Origin: JBAZTO01 sp041661865
GTDB lineage: Bacteria > Planctomycetota > Phycisphaerae > SM23-33
NCBI GenBank assembly: GCA_041661865.1
Contig: JBAZTO010000046.1
Location: 1-32,936 of the forward strand
Length of the DNA stretch: 32,936 bases
Direction of reading: 5' to 3'
Each line of letters opens with the position of its first letter. The stretch's first letter is position 1. Shown piece after piece: positions 1 through 7,391 of the stretch. The notes under the pieces are model-generated. The model worked only from the letters and a program-made list of their open reading frames with translations, was not told where the DNA came from and made no database searches. A program made the position numbers and the translations under genes.

Positions 1-1403
1 TCCTTATCCACCTTATCCCAGTAGACCCCCCAGTTCTCGATGACCTTCAGGTGGTACTTCCAGATGCCGCTGGCATCGCTGGGTGCGCTCCAGGAGACTG
101 TCGGTTGAAGCGTAGAAACGGTCGCGCCATTAGAGGGCGAGGACAGTGACGGTAGGCCAGGGGCCGTCCGGTCTATCTGGAAGGACGCCCCGGAACTCGA
201 TGAGCCGTAGTTACCCGCATTGTCCTTAGCACGCACGTAAATGGTATAGGAGCCATCTGACAAACTGGAAAGCGTGTAGGAAGTGGTGTTGCCTATCGAG
301 TTCCACGATCCTGAGCCGAGTTTGTATTCGTATCCTGCCACACCAGAACCGCTATCACTTGACGCTGACCATGAGAATGTTGGCGTGTTATCGTTCGTGA
401 CGTTATCGGAACTTGACTGACCGCTGTCGCTGCCCGAGGCCATGTCGGGTGTTCCAGGCGTGGTCGGGCCGGTCGTATCGGGAGCCGGGACCGTGACATT
501 CCAAATGTGGTACTGCTGATAATTCCAGTTATTGTCGTAGATGAGCGCCTTGATCTCTGTTGTGGTTCCCGCAGAAAAAGAGCGAGTGTACTCAGGGTCG
601 ATGGCCAAGACCCAACCTGACCAGTCGTTCTGTGCTGTTCCTGTGTAGCTGCCATTTACATACCATTCGGTGTTCTTCGCGGTCGCAATTCCGTCTACCT
701 GAAAGTTGTGGCTTCCAGCCGTAACCGTCCAATTGGTACTGCGGTTCTGGCCATAGGCGGAATAGTAGGTCGAGGCAAGCGAAGCGAGGAGCCCCGTGTC
801 TTCCCGCGGGTTGGAATCGGCGTAACCAAGGAGACGGCCAGTCTCATGCGCGATAGCCGCTCCAAGGTCGGCAGCATACTGCTCCAGACCGCCGCTGGGT
901 TCGCCGAGGATGTTTGAGAATACGAACGCGTTGTCCGACGGATTCTGATTGCCGATGTCGACTTGTTCGGCGACGCCCAGGAAAGAGCCGTAGCCCGCGA
1001 AACGAGAGTCATCCCCGCCGATGAAGATCGTAGAATAGACGCCATCATCCGGTGGGAGTTCCGTAACGAAGGTGATGCCAGCCTGAGCGAACAACGAGTT
1101 CAGTTCGCGGGTCAGTTGCCCAATGATGGCCTCTTCCTGGCCCGCAATGCCTCCAGGCGCTTTGAAGGCAGGCACGTCGATGCCGCTGATTTCGACCGGA
1201 CCGCGATAGGTCACGTTCTGTGCGCCATCGAAGTCCAAGTAGACGACTTGGCCATCGAAGCGATCAGCGGCTTGGTCAACAAGCTGCAAGCCAGGCAAGT
1301 TGACGCTCAAGAGCAGACGCTGCTCAAGGTTCTCCAGCGAGGGCTGTGAGCGACCGAGTTCCCGATCTGTGCGTTTCTTAGTTCGTTTCGCCGAAGATGC
1401 CAT
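1..1403 (-). CDS. LEPR-XLL-like secreted surface protein with Ig-like repeats, 5' part only
   Basis: The frame is open for 467 codons and runs off the left edge. The ATG is preceded by AAAGGAG at good spacing. Residues 24-33 read NLEQRLLLSV, a variant of the LEPR-XLL motif found near the N-terminus of large exported planctomycete proteins. Residues 50-200 resemble a small metallopeptidase domain with H186-E187-T-G-R190-L-L-G193-Y-A-D196. This matches HExxHxxGxxD except that the second zinc-ligand His is Arg, so activity is doubtful. From about residue 300, Thr/Ser/Asp-rich bacterial Ig-like repeats begin, with phrases such as SDSGQSSSDNVTNDNTPTF and YTIYVRAKDNAGN. The role is probably extracellular adhesion or scaffolding; the substrate is unknown. 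Codon use and frame are clean, so the Arg change is the only visible anomaly. Confidence 0.85.
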   Translation of the reverse strand, partial: MASSAKRTKKRTDRELGRSQPSLENLEQRLLLSVNLPGLQLVDQAADRFDGQVVYLDFDGAQNVTYRGPVEISGIDVPAFKAPGGIAGQEEAIIGQLTRELNSLFAQAGITFVTELPPDDGVYSTIFIGGDDSRFAGYGSFLGVAEQVDIGNQNPSDNAFVFSNILGEPSGGLEQYAADLGAAIAHETGRLLGYADSNPREDTGLLASLASTYYSAYGQNRSTNWTVTAGSHNFQVDGIATAKNTEWYVNGSYTGTAQNDWSGWVLAIDPEYTRSFSAGTTTEIKALIYDNNWNYQQYHIWNVTVPAPDTTGPTTPGTPDMASGSDSGQSSSDNVTNDNTPTFSWSASSDSGSGVAGYEYKLGSGSWNSIGNTTSYTLSSLSDGSYTIYVRAKDNAGNYGSSSSGASFQIDRTAPGLPSLSSPSNGATVSTLQPTVSWSAPSDASGIWKYHLKVIENWGVYWDKVDK

Positions 1404-1832
1404 TGCGTCGCTCCTTTAAGCCCCCGGCAGAAGCGAACGCACATATCGCCCAGCCCGCCAAGGCTTGGACTACTACAGGTCTTGGGCAGACTCCACTCCG
1501 GCTGCTGCACGGGTGAAGCCCAGCCCGCTTATTGGACTCAGATGGACTGGCGACGTTGCCTTGACTTCCGGGCGAGGCGGCAGGAGCGGTTCCTGTCCCC
1601 GTGCTTGACCCCCGTAAAGAAGAGGGCGCCGCCCGGTGCCTCCACCTGAGGCCCGGCAAGGGCCTGTGCGGAAAGCACGCAAACGACGCCCCTGTGCCGT
1701 TGGGCACAAGGGCATCCGTCCGCGTACGATTCCGCACTTCAAACTTGCCGGTTTCAGGTGGAACGTAGGCAGTGATGCCAAACCTATTCAGTTGTCACGA
1801 CCTGGCAGCAATAAGGCTTGCGGGCCACCAAG

Positions 1833-1862
1833 TCCGCTTACAGCTACTTCCGCTTACAGCTA
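1833..1862. repeat. Short tandem repeat, two copies of a 14-mer
   Basis: TCCGCTTACAGCTA occurs at 1833-1846 and again at 1849-1862, separated by two bases. Both copies are exact. No function is evident. Confidence 0.8.
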
Positions 1863-2043
1863 TTCCTTCACGAAGAAAACGGGATGCCGTCCATGTCTGA
1901 ATCCCGATCTATGGAGACAAAAGCACGGGTGGGGTGAGCGAACAGACCACTCCCGAAAAAGAAAAAAAGCCACCATTCATTGTAAGCGGAAACCGGAATC
2001 CGTCAATCGCAATTTTCGGCGATTCAAGAGGTAAAGACTTGCG

Positions 2044-2164
2044 GCTGAACGCTGGCAGAACGTCCGCCAAATGCCCGGATGGCTTGCTGCCTCGCCTCCG
2101 GGCCTGCCCCAGAGGCTGCGCCAGCGCGAAGCGGACGACAGCATTACGTCTGCGGGCGTTAGGT
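2044..2164 (+). other. attC-like (integron cassette site-like) imperfect inverted repeat
   Basis: The right end GTTAGGT at 2158-2164 fits the GTTRRRY core-site consensus. The left end GCTGAAC at 2044-2050 fits RYYYAAC with one mismatch. AACGC (2048-2052) pairs with GCGTT (2156-2160), GCAGA (2055-2059) with TCTGC (2149-2153), and CGTCCGC (2061-2067) with GCGGACG (2131-2137), with extra bases on the right strand. A total length near 120 nt is within the attC range. Only one copy is visible and no integron integrase is present, so this may be coincidental folding of GC-rich DNA. Confidence 0.3.
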
Positions 2165-2202
2165 CAAGCGAGGCAAAATTCGGCAAGACGCTCTTTTTAT
2201 TC

Positions 2203-2230
2203 TTGATTTACCTAACAAATTCCGTACACT
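2203..2230 (+). promoter_or_regulatory. Possible sigma70-type promoter
   Basis: TTGATT at 2203-2208 and TACACT at 2225-2230 are separated by 16 bp, about 95 bp ahead of the GTG start at 2326. The match is moderate and the surrounding sequence is locally AT-rich. Confidence 0.25.
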
Positions 2231-2325
2231 GCTGTCATCCTGCGTAAACCCGCCCGCTGGGGCCTGACTGTGTGCAGGCCTGGCGTGGGTAGTGGGCCGA
2301 CGGACCCTTTCGGGAGGGCTATCCC

Positions 2326-2814
2326 GTGATTTTCAAGAGACTTGGGAAATCCAGAGAAGTCAACGTGGTGCCGCTGCGCGACCTGACGAAGTTGCTCGAC
2401 CCGCTGTACACCCAGGCACACCTGCTCCTGGACGCTGTCCCCCGCGACGAGCTTTGGCGCCTACTGCCCATTTTGGATCGTGCAGCCATCCCTAACACGG
2501 CCCAACACGCCCTGTTGAAAGCTGTTGGCAAAAAAATCTCTCGCCCGCACCTCCCGTTTGAACTTCAGGCGGCACTGGCCCTTGGGAATACCGGCCGCCG
2601 ACGCAGTTCGATTTGGCGCCTCAGGGCCGCTTGCATCGCCCGCGACCTCGTGGCAGGATGCTTCCGACGGCTTCATGGATGGAGCCGCCGAGAGCACATT
2701 TCCAAAAACAAGATCACGGAGGATGCGGTGTACCCCAGGCTATTCTCCTCCATCGCCGGCCAGGGCACCGTTCCATTCGTGCAGGAACGGGAGGCCGGCC
2801 ATGAGTTGCTATAA
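2326..2814 (+). CDS. Hypothetical protein, 162 aa
   Basis: I do not recognise a family. The GTG start has GGGAGGG seven bases upstream. The first 85 residues look like a real helical protein, with leucine-rich amphipathic stretches such as LTKLLDPLYTQAHLLLDAV and DELWRLLPILDRAAIP. The second half is Arg-rich and less convincing, so the true protein could be shorter or frame-damaged. Its end overlaps the response-regulator start by 14 bp, an arrangement typical of translational coupling. If real, it is a partner of that regulator. No membrane segment or catalytic motif is visible. Confidence 0.45.
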   Translation: MIFKRLGKSREVNVVPLRDLTKLLDPLYTQAHLLLDAVPRDELWRLLPILDRAAIPNTAQHALLKAVGKKISRPHLPFELQAALALGNTGRRRSSIWRLRAACIARDLVAGCFRRLHGWSRREHISKNKITEDAVYPRLFSSIAGQGTVPFVQEREAGHELL

Positions 2815-3628
2815 AGCGTTGGTTGTCGAAGACGATCCTCAGACCGTCGATTCAATCGTCGATGCGCTGTCGTCCATAGAGCACGAGCACGATGTGGTTC
2901 CCAGCCAGCAGGAAGCCCTGCGGCGGCTGAAGACCGACGACTATGCGTATATCCTCTCGGCCATCAAGATTCGTGTTCGGGCCGGCATCGGCCTGGCCCG
3001 CATCCAGAACACGGAGAATCTGCTGGAAAAGATGCCAGAGGCGAAGGACGGGGCCACGCCGCCCGTGATCCTGATGAGTGACTACGCGGTCGATGGCCTG
3101 AAGCCAACAGTGGACGTGATGCGGCTGGCGATGGCAATGGGCCGCCGCGGCGCCGTCGACGTAATCGCCAAGCCGTTCCCGACCGCCGGTCGAACGCTTG
3201 ACCGCGTCATCAAGAAGGTCCTGGGCCTAACCAACGGCAACGGCGGCCCGGCCACCGGAGACAAGGCCGGATCGATGCCCAGGCTTTCTGACAAAGGTTC
3301 AGCATCAGGCGGGCCGACGCGCTTCAGTCAGTCTGTCCAACCCGCCAAGCAGACTCCCCCGCTTCCTGGCGACACCAGCGGCGATTCTGTGACGCTGACC
3401 AAGATGCAGATGGACATCCTGGAGTCGCTGACGGAATCTCCGCACCAGACATTGCTCCAGGCGGACATCGTGGAGGCGGGCGGCTACAGCAAGCACACCA
3501 CACGTGGAAGCCTCAAACGATTACTGGCGTTGGGGCTGGTCAGTCAGCCCCAGGGTCTCCGTGGCGGCTATGCGATCACCGAGCAGGGTCGCAAGCTGCT
3601 GGGCCAGAGCAAAAAACGAGATTCGTAG
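2801..3628 (+). CDS. Atypical response regulator: pseudo-receiver plus winged-helix domain
   Basis: 275 aa. The ATG follows GGGAGG at seven bases. Residues 4-145 form a CheY-like receiver with the acidic pocket E10-D11-D12, a Ser in PVILMSDYA and the conserved Lys in IAKPFP. At the phosphoacceptor site the sequence reads ILSAIKI, placing Ala54 where Asp is normally found, so ordinary phosphotransfer is unlikely. A Gly/Pro/Ser linker (about 145-200) leads to a C-terminal winged helix (about 203-270, from VTLTKMQMDILESL to GGYAITEQGRKLL) of the MarR/ArsR-like type, expected to bind DNA. No histidine kinase lies nearby. The gene sits among candidate recombination sites, suggesting an accessory island. 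It is probably a phosphorylation-independent regulator; its target is unknown. Confidence 0.8.
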   Translation: MSCYKALVVEDDPQTVDSIVDALSSIEHEHDVVPSQQEALRRLKTDDYAYILSAIKIRVRAGIGLARIQNTENLLEKMPEAKDGATPPVILMSDYAVDGLKPTVDVMRLAMAMGRRGAVDVIAKPFPTAGRTLDRVIKKVLGLTNGNGGPATGDKAGSMPRLSDKGSASGGPTRFSQSVQPAKQTPPLPGDTSGDSVTLTKMQMDILESLTESPHQTLLQADIVEAGGYSKHTTRGSLKRLLALGLVSQPQGLRGGYAITEQGRKLLGQSKKRDS

Positions 3629-3690
3629 AGCACATTCTCATACGCAGAGCATTATCGCATGTACGAGTATGTATAATTGACTGACAGGCG

Positions 3691-3726
3691 CGAGTAGACT
3701 ACTCGAAATGGGCTAATTTCGAGTAG
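3691..3726. repeat. Nested perfect palindromes, 11-6-11 architecture
   Basis: CGAGTAGACTACTCG at 3691-3705 is a palindrome around one central base. Overlapping it, CTACTCGAAAT (3699-3709) and ATTTCGAGTAG (3716-3726) are exact reverse complements flanking a 6-bp centre GGGCTA. The 28-bp 11-6-11 geometry is the same as XerCD dif-type core sites, although the arms do not match the known dif consensus. It could instead be an operator for the adjacent regulator or a hairpin. No T-tract follows, so a simple terminator is less likely. Confidence 0.7.
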
Positions 3727-3737
3727 TATCCAAAAAG

Positions 3738-3765
3738 ATGCTTGAAATAGGCTACTTTTCTAACT
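3738..3765. repeat. Degenerate second copy of the 11-6-11 site
   Basis: Thirty-nine bases after the first site, CTTGAAATAGGCTACTTTTC repeats the core (GAAAT, RGGCTA, then a T-rich right arm ending TTTC) but has lost symmetry in the outer right arm. Two spaced copies argue against a chance palindrome. Confidence 0.45.
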
Positions 3766-3820
3766 AACATATTCGTATTGGGTTACGGTTTTACATCCTT
3801 GGGCCTGGAGGCCTCGACAC

Positions 3821-3855
3821 GCAGGAGGTCACTGGTTCAAGTCCAGTACGGCTCA
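3821..3855 (+). other. tRNA 3'-end-like fragment (T-arm and acceptor strand)
   Basis: ACTGG (3831-3835), TTCAAGT loop (3836-3842) and CCAGT (3843-3847) form a canonical T-arm. AGGTC sits where a variable loop would be, and ACGGCTC plus A follows as an acceptor strand and discriminator. The matching 5' acceptor strand, D-arm and anticodon arm cannot be folded from the upstream bases, so this is a fragment and not an intact tRNA gene. Such fragments are often left by integration at tRNA 3' ends. Confidence 0.45.
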
Positions 3856-3994
3856 GTGATTGTAAGTCCTGCCGAGTTCGGACGCTACAGAGGCGTCGAA
3901 CCATCCCGCCTCCGTCGGCGGCGCGGCGAGCCTGTCGGAAGTACTTCCGACAAAAGGAGCCGCCATGTCGAAAAAGAGGTCACTGGTTCAAGTC
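3825..3994. repeat. 19-bp direct repeat, candidate attachment-site pair
   Basis: GAGGTCACTGGTTCAAGTC occurs exactly at 3825-3843 and at 3976-3994, 151 bp apart. The first copy continues as a tRNA-like 3' end; the second does not. Direct repeats that include T-arm sequence are what site-specific integration into a tRNA gene leaves behind. The enclosed segment is too short to be an element, so any element would be decayed or excised. Confidence 0.6.
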
Positions 3995-4027
3995 GCCGAT
4001 CCCTCGGTCCGCGTGCCCAAGACGGTT

Positions 4028-4966
4028 TCAGCCCTTCAGGCCGCTGGTCTTGATGCCCTGGATGAACGTCTTCTGGGTGAAGAAGAACAGAATGATGATC
4101 GGGACGACCATCAGCGTGGCCACGGCCAGCATCTGGCCATATTCGCTGCCATACTGAGTCCTGAACATGGCCAGCCCAAGGCTGAGGGTGTACTGGTCCT
4201 CGTCGGCCAGGTAGATCAGCGGCCCCAGGAAATCGTTCCACGCCCCCAGGAAGCTGAAGAGTCCCACCGTGGCAATCACCGGCAGGGATAGCGGCATGAC
4301 CAGTCTCAGCCAGATGCGAAGTTCGCCGGCTCCGTCCATCCGCGCCGCCTCGACCAGCTCGCGCGGGATCGTCAGGAAGAATTGCCGGAATAGGAAAATA
4401 AAGAACGGGACGCCAAAAAAGGAGGGGATCACCAGGGGCCCCAACGTGTTCACCAGGTTCAGTTGCCGCCAGATGGCAAACACAGGAACCATCGTCACCT
4501 GGCCCGGCAGCATCATGGTCGCCAGCATGGCGAAGAAAATCGCGTCGCGCCCGCGCCACCGCAGGATGCTGAATCCGTAGGCCACCAGGGAACTGGAGAG
4601 GACAGCGCCGATCATCGACAGGACGCAGATCAGCAGCGTGTTTCGGAGGAAGGCCAGCACCGGAACACGGGTTAATCCCTTCCGGTAGTGTTCCAGCGTG
4701 GGGGAATACACCCTGTGCGGCTCGTTTCGGCGATCGGCGGCCTGGTTCAGATGGTCGGCCACGGACTTGGGAACCGGGATAAATGCCGGCGTGATCTGGG
4801 AACGATCCTTGTCCGGCTGAAGCGACGTCGTCACCAGCCAGGCGAATGGCGTGAAAAAGACGCAGCCGAGGGCTATCAGCGCCGCATGTCCGGCGAGGGT
4901 CTTGGTCAGCTTGATCCGCCGGGTTCGGCAGGCCAGGCCGGGCGTCGTTGGGATAGACCGAGCCAT
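4028..4966 (-). CDS. Carbohydrate ABC transporter permease, MalG/UgpE type
   Basis: 312 aa inner-membrane subunit of a binding-protein-dependent sugar importer. Hydrophobic segments run from the N-terminal LAGHAALIALGCVFFTPFAW to the C-terminal MVVPIIILFFFTQ, consistent with six helices. The cytoplasmic EAA loop is clear: EAARMDGAGELRIWLRLVMP, which docks the ATPase. A roughly 60-residue soluble loop after the first helix (the KDRSQITPAFIPVPKS region) is longer than in MalG-type proteins of model bacteria. The start was chosen because GGAGGGG precedes it and it lies one base past the stop of the upstream permease; an ATG 18 bases earlier is also possible. It is the last gene of the operon and no ATPase gene follows. 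Confidence 0.9.
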   Translation of the reverse strand: MARSIPTTPGLACRTRRIKLTKTLAGHAALIALGCVFFTPFAWLVTTSLQPDKDRSQITPAFIPVPKSVADHLNQAADRRNEPHRVYSPTLEHYRKGLTRVPVLAFLRNTLLICVLSMIGAVLSSSLVAYGFSILRWRGRDAIFFAMLATMMLPGQVTMVPVFAIWRQLNLVNTLGPLVIPSFFGVPFFIFLFRQFFLTIPRELVEAARMDGAGELRIWLRLVMPLSLPVIATVGLFSFLGAWNDFLGPLIYLADEDQYTLSLGLAMFRTQYGSEYGQMLAVATLMVVPIIILFFFTQKTFIQGIKTSGLKG

Positions 4967-4967
4967 C

Positions 4968-5879
4968 TCACGCCCCTCCGCCATAATGGACGAACCGCCG
5001 CGTGGAACGAAAGACCAGCATCGTCGTGACCACGATGACGACAAAGAGGATCCAGGCCTGCGCCGATGCGTAACCCATTCGGAGATAGTTGAAGGCGTTC
5101 TGGAATAGATACTGGGCGTAGAACAGGCCGCTGTCACCCGGCGAGCCGTTGGGCCACATCACCATCGGTTGAGAGAAATACTGGAAGGAGCCGATCAACC
5201 CCATAATCAGGGTGAAGAAAAGCACCGGCGAGATCATCGGGATCGTAATGTGCCAGGTTTTCCGCCAGGTCGTCGCCCCGTCGATGTCGGCGGCCTCATA
5301 CAGTTGTTTCGGCACGTCACCCAATGCCGCAAGATACAGGATCATGCTGCCGCCCACCCCCCAGGTACTCATCAGGATCAATGCCGGCTTGGCGCAGGCG
5401 GGATGGGTCAGCCAGCCGGGTGGCTCAAGGTGGGTTCCCAGCAGGAAGTTGAGTTTCACCAGGAGCGGCCGGAGAGCCTGGTTGATCAGACCGCAGTCGC
5501 CGTTGAGCAACCACAGCCACAGCACGCTGGAGGCGATGACCGGCACGATGCTGGGCAGGAAAAAGATCGTTCGATACAGCGCCTGTCCGCGAAGCTTGAG
5601 ATTCAGCAGGAAAGCCAGCACCAACGCCACCAGCATGCACAAGGGAACCGAGGCAAAAGTGAAGGACATCGTGTTCCAAAGCCCCTGTAGAAACAATTCG
5701 TCAGTCAGCAGCGCGCGGTAGTTGGACATTCCGGCGAATGTCGGGGGCGAGAGGATGTCATACTTGCAGAAACTGTAGTACAGCGAGGCCAGCACCGGGT
5801 AGATGGTGAAAATGCCGAAACCCGCCAGAAACGGGGCAATGAACAACAGCCCGGCGATTCTTTCCCTGTTCGCCTTCAT
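4968..5879 (-). CDS. Carbohydrate ABC transporter permease, MalF/UgpA type
   Basis: 303 aa, the second membrane subunit of the importer. The N-terminus RIAGLLFIAPFLAGFGIFTI is the typical first helix of this family, followed by five further hydrophobic stretches. The EAA loop reads EAADIDGATTWRKTWHITIP. A periplasmic insertion (about residues 128-160, CGLINQALRPLLVKLNFLLG and after) separates helices 3 and 4. Its ATG overlaps the stop of the solute-binding protein gene by four bases (ATGA) and is preceded by GGGAGGGG, indicating tight co-translation. The sugar carried cannot be read from the sequence; the neighbouring glycosidases suggest oligosaccharides. Confidence 0.92.
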   Translation of the reverse strand: MKANRERIAGLLFIAPFLAGFGIFTIYPVLASLYYSFCKYDILSPPTFAGMSNYRALLTDELFLQGLWNTMSFTFASVPLCMLVALVLAFLLNLKLRGQALYRTIFFLPSIVPVIASSVLWLWLLNGDCGLINQALRPLLVKLNFLLGTHLEPPGWLTHPACAKPALILMSTWGVGGSMILYLAALGDVPKQLYEAADIDGATTWRKTWHITIPMISPVLFFTLIMGLIGSFQYFSQPMVMWPNGSPGDSGLFYAQYLFQNAFNYLRMGYASAQAWILFVVIVVTTMLVFRSTRRFVHYGGGA

Positions 5880-7288
5880 CGAGCCCCTCCCGACTCGGCC
5901 AGCAGTTCATCGAGCCGTTCCTGCGTCTTCCGCGTCGCCTCGTCCAGGGCCTCCTTGGGCGTCTTCTCGCCCCGGACGGCCCTGTCCACCGCCCGGTTGA
6001 GCTGGTCCATGTAGAACGCCTGGACGGGCATGACCGGACGCTGGTGACGGCAGTTCTCCAGGATCCGCATATAAACGGATAGCCGGGGATCCTTGGCCGC
6101 CTCCTGGAAGAATGGACTGTCCTTCCACGCGGGAAAATTCTGCGAGGTGCGAATCTCCAACGAGGTTCCCTCCGGCGAGGCGCAGGACCAGAGAATGAAC
6201 TTCAGGGCGGCCCTTCGCTTCTCAACGTCAGGCACCCCGCTGGGAATTGCCAGGGTCCACCCGCCTACCCAGGAGCCGTCACCGTTGACTCCTTCCACCC
6301 GCGGAATCGGCGCCATCCCATACCGAAGGTTGGGAGCATATTTGTCCAGATCCTTCAGGCCCGAGACATGAAACAACTGCATCACCTGCTTGCCGAGGAT
6401 GAAGGGGCTCTGCTCGGCGGCCCCGAAGGTCGATTGCAGCGTGGCGATGTGCTCGTAGTTGTACTTGCGGGCATACTGGCACATCCAGTCCAGGGCCGCG
6501 ACAATCTTAGGATCGTTGGCCGTGATGCGAAAACGCTGGTCGTCGAAGAATTCCCCTCCAAAGGCCCACCCCCACGTAAAGATGCTGTTGGCGCTGCCGT
6601 ACACACCCCAGGGAACAAGCCCGATCCGCTCAATCTGCTCGCCGGCGCCCGTATTGCGAACCCGGGTCACGGCGGCATTGTAGCGGTCCAGTTCCGCGAT
6701 CGTTCGCGGAGCCCTTTCCGGGTCGATCGTCCCTGGAGGGATCTGCCCGTCATCAATGGCCTTGCGGAGGGCGTCCTTGTTCCAGAAGAAACAGAAGTTC
6801 ACGTCCGCACAGAAGGTGATGGCGTAGATCTTGCCCCGATAAACGCATTGTCGCCAACAGGGAGGGAAAAACTCCTTTTCAAGCTTCTTGGGATCGATAC
6901 CGGCTTCCACCAGCAGATCGTCCAGTGGCGTCAGAAGCTTCTTTTCGGCCCACTCAGCTACCTGGGTGCCATCGACGAACATGACTTCCGGCGCGCAGTT
7001 GCCGATGACGGCGGTGTAGAACTTCTGGCTGCTGGCTATGTCATTGGGAACATACAGCAGTTTGCAGCCGATTTCCGGATGCGATGCGGCAAAGCGATCG
7101 GCGCCGCTCTTGAACGCTTCCATCATCGTTCCACCCCAGGGGTGCCAGAGGCGGATGACTGTCTTTTTGCCTTCAGCGGAGAGGTCCGGCGAGCGGTAGA
7201 ACAGCAGGAAACCCAGCACGGCCACACCGACCAGAATCATCGCGGCGGTCTTGACCTTAAGTCCTGTGGATAACAAGGCATTACGCAT
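5876..7288 (-). CDS. Sugar ABC transporter extracellular solute-binding protein, family 1
   Basis: 470 aa periplasmic receptor for the importer. Residues 12-31 (VKTAAMILVGVAVLGFLLFY) form one hydrophobic segment. There is no lipobox cysteine, so it is either membrane-anchored or cleaved by signal peptidase I. The mature part starts KTVIRLWHPWGGTMMEAF and carries family-1 landmarks: a VMFVDGTQVAEWAE stretch, FCADVNFCFFWNKDAL, and a C-terminal GSWVGGWTLAIPSG block where the ligand hinge usually lies. The length is slightly above the 420-450 usual for MalE/UgpB-type proteins. It is second in the operon after the URO-D-like gene (103-bp gap) and overlaps the first permease. Confidence 0.9.
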   Translation of the reverse strand: MRNALLSTGLKVKTAAMILVGVAVLGFLLFYRSPDLSAEGKKTVIRLWHPWGGTMMEAFKSGADRFAASHPEIGCKLLYVPNDIASSQKFYTAVIGNCAPEVMFVDGTQVAEWAEKKLLTPLDDLLVEAGIDPKKLEKEFFPPCWRQCVYRGKIYAITFCADVNFCFFWNKDALRKAIDDGQIPPGTIDPERAPRTIAELDRYNAAVTRVRNTGAGEQIERIGLVPWGVYGSANSIFTWGWAFGGEFFDDQRFRITANDPKIVAALDWMCQYARKYNYEHIATLQSTFGAAEQSPFILGKQVMQLFHVSGLKDLDKYAPNLRYGMAPIPRVEGVNGDGSWVGGWTLAIPSGVPDVEKRRAALKFILWSCASPEGTSLEIRTSQNFPAWKDSPFFQEAAKDPRLSVYMRILENCRHQRPVMPVQAFYMDQLNRAVDRAVRGEKTPKEALDEATRKTQERLDELLAESGGAR

Positions 7289-7391
7289 GTGTTATTTTCT
7301 GTCTCTGCCAACCACATCAGGATGACGGCCTCGCCGGGATCGGCATTCCTCTGCCAACCGGGTTCGCGGGCATCCTCATCGAAGCATCCTT

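Larger units (their letters stand above)
1404..2325. other. Long intergenic stretch without a convincing gene
   Basis: I see no reading frame here with a protein-like composition. A frame at 1636-2034 (+) is open but rich in Arg/Lys/Pro and resembles no family. The stretch carries the 5' leader of the minus-strand LEPR-XLL-like gene, a short tandem repeat at 1833-1862, and a possible attC-like fold at 2044-2164. I looked for a recognisable riboswitch core ahead of the gene starting at 1403 and did not find one. Confidence 0.5.
3629..4027. other. Intergenic region with palindromes and tRNA-like direct repeats
   Basis: There is no gene here. The first half is unusually AT-rich for this window and contains nested palindromes at 3691-3726, a degenerate second copy at 3738-3765, and then two copies of a 19-bp sequence derived from, or resembling, a tRNA T-arm. 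The layout suggests a recombination or integration scar. No integrase gene is in the window. Confidence 0.6.

Noticed and set aside
1404..1780. c-di-GMP or cobalamin riboswitch ahead of the LEPR-XLL-like gene
   Set aside because: I looked for the conserved cores on both strands and found only generic GC-rich hairpins.
1636..2034. 132-codon frame that might be a cassette gene ahead of the attC-like fold
   Set aside because: Arg/Lys/Pro-rich translation, no ribosome-binding site and no family resemblance. The position is suggestive but not sufficient.
3780..3858. A complete tRNA gene
   Set aside because: The T-arm and acceptor 3' strand look right, but no matching 5' acceptor strand, D-arm or anticodon stem can be folded.
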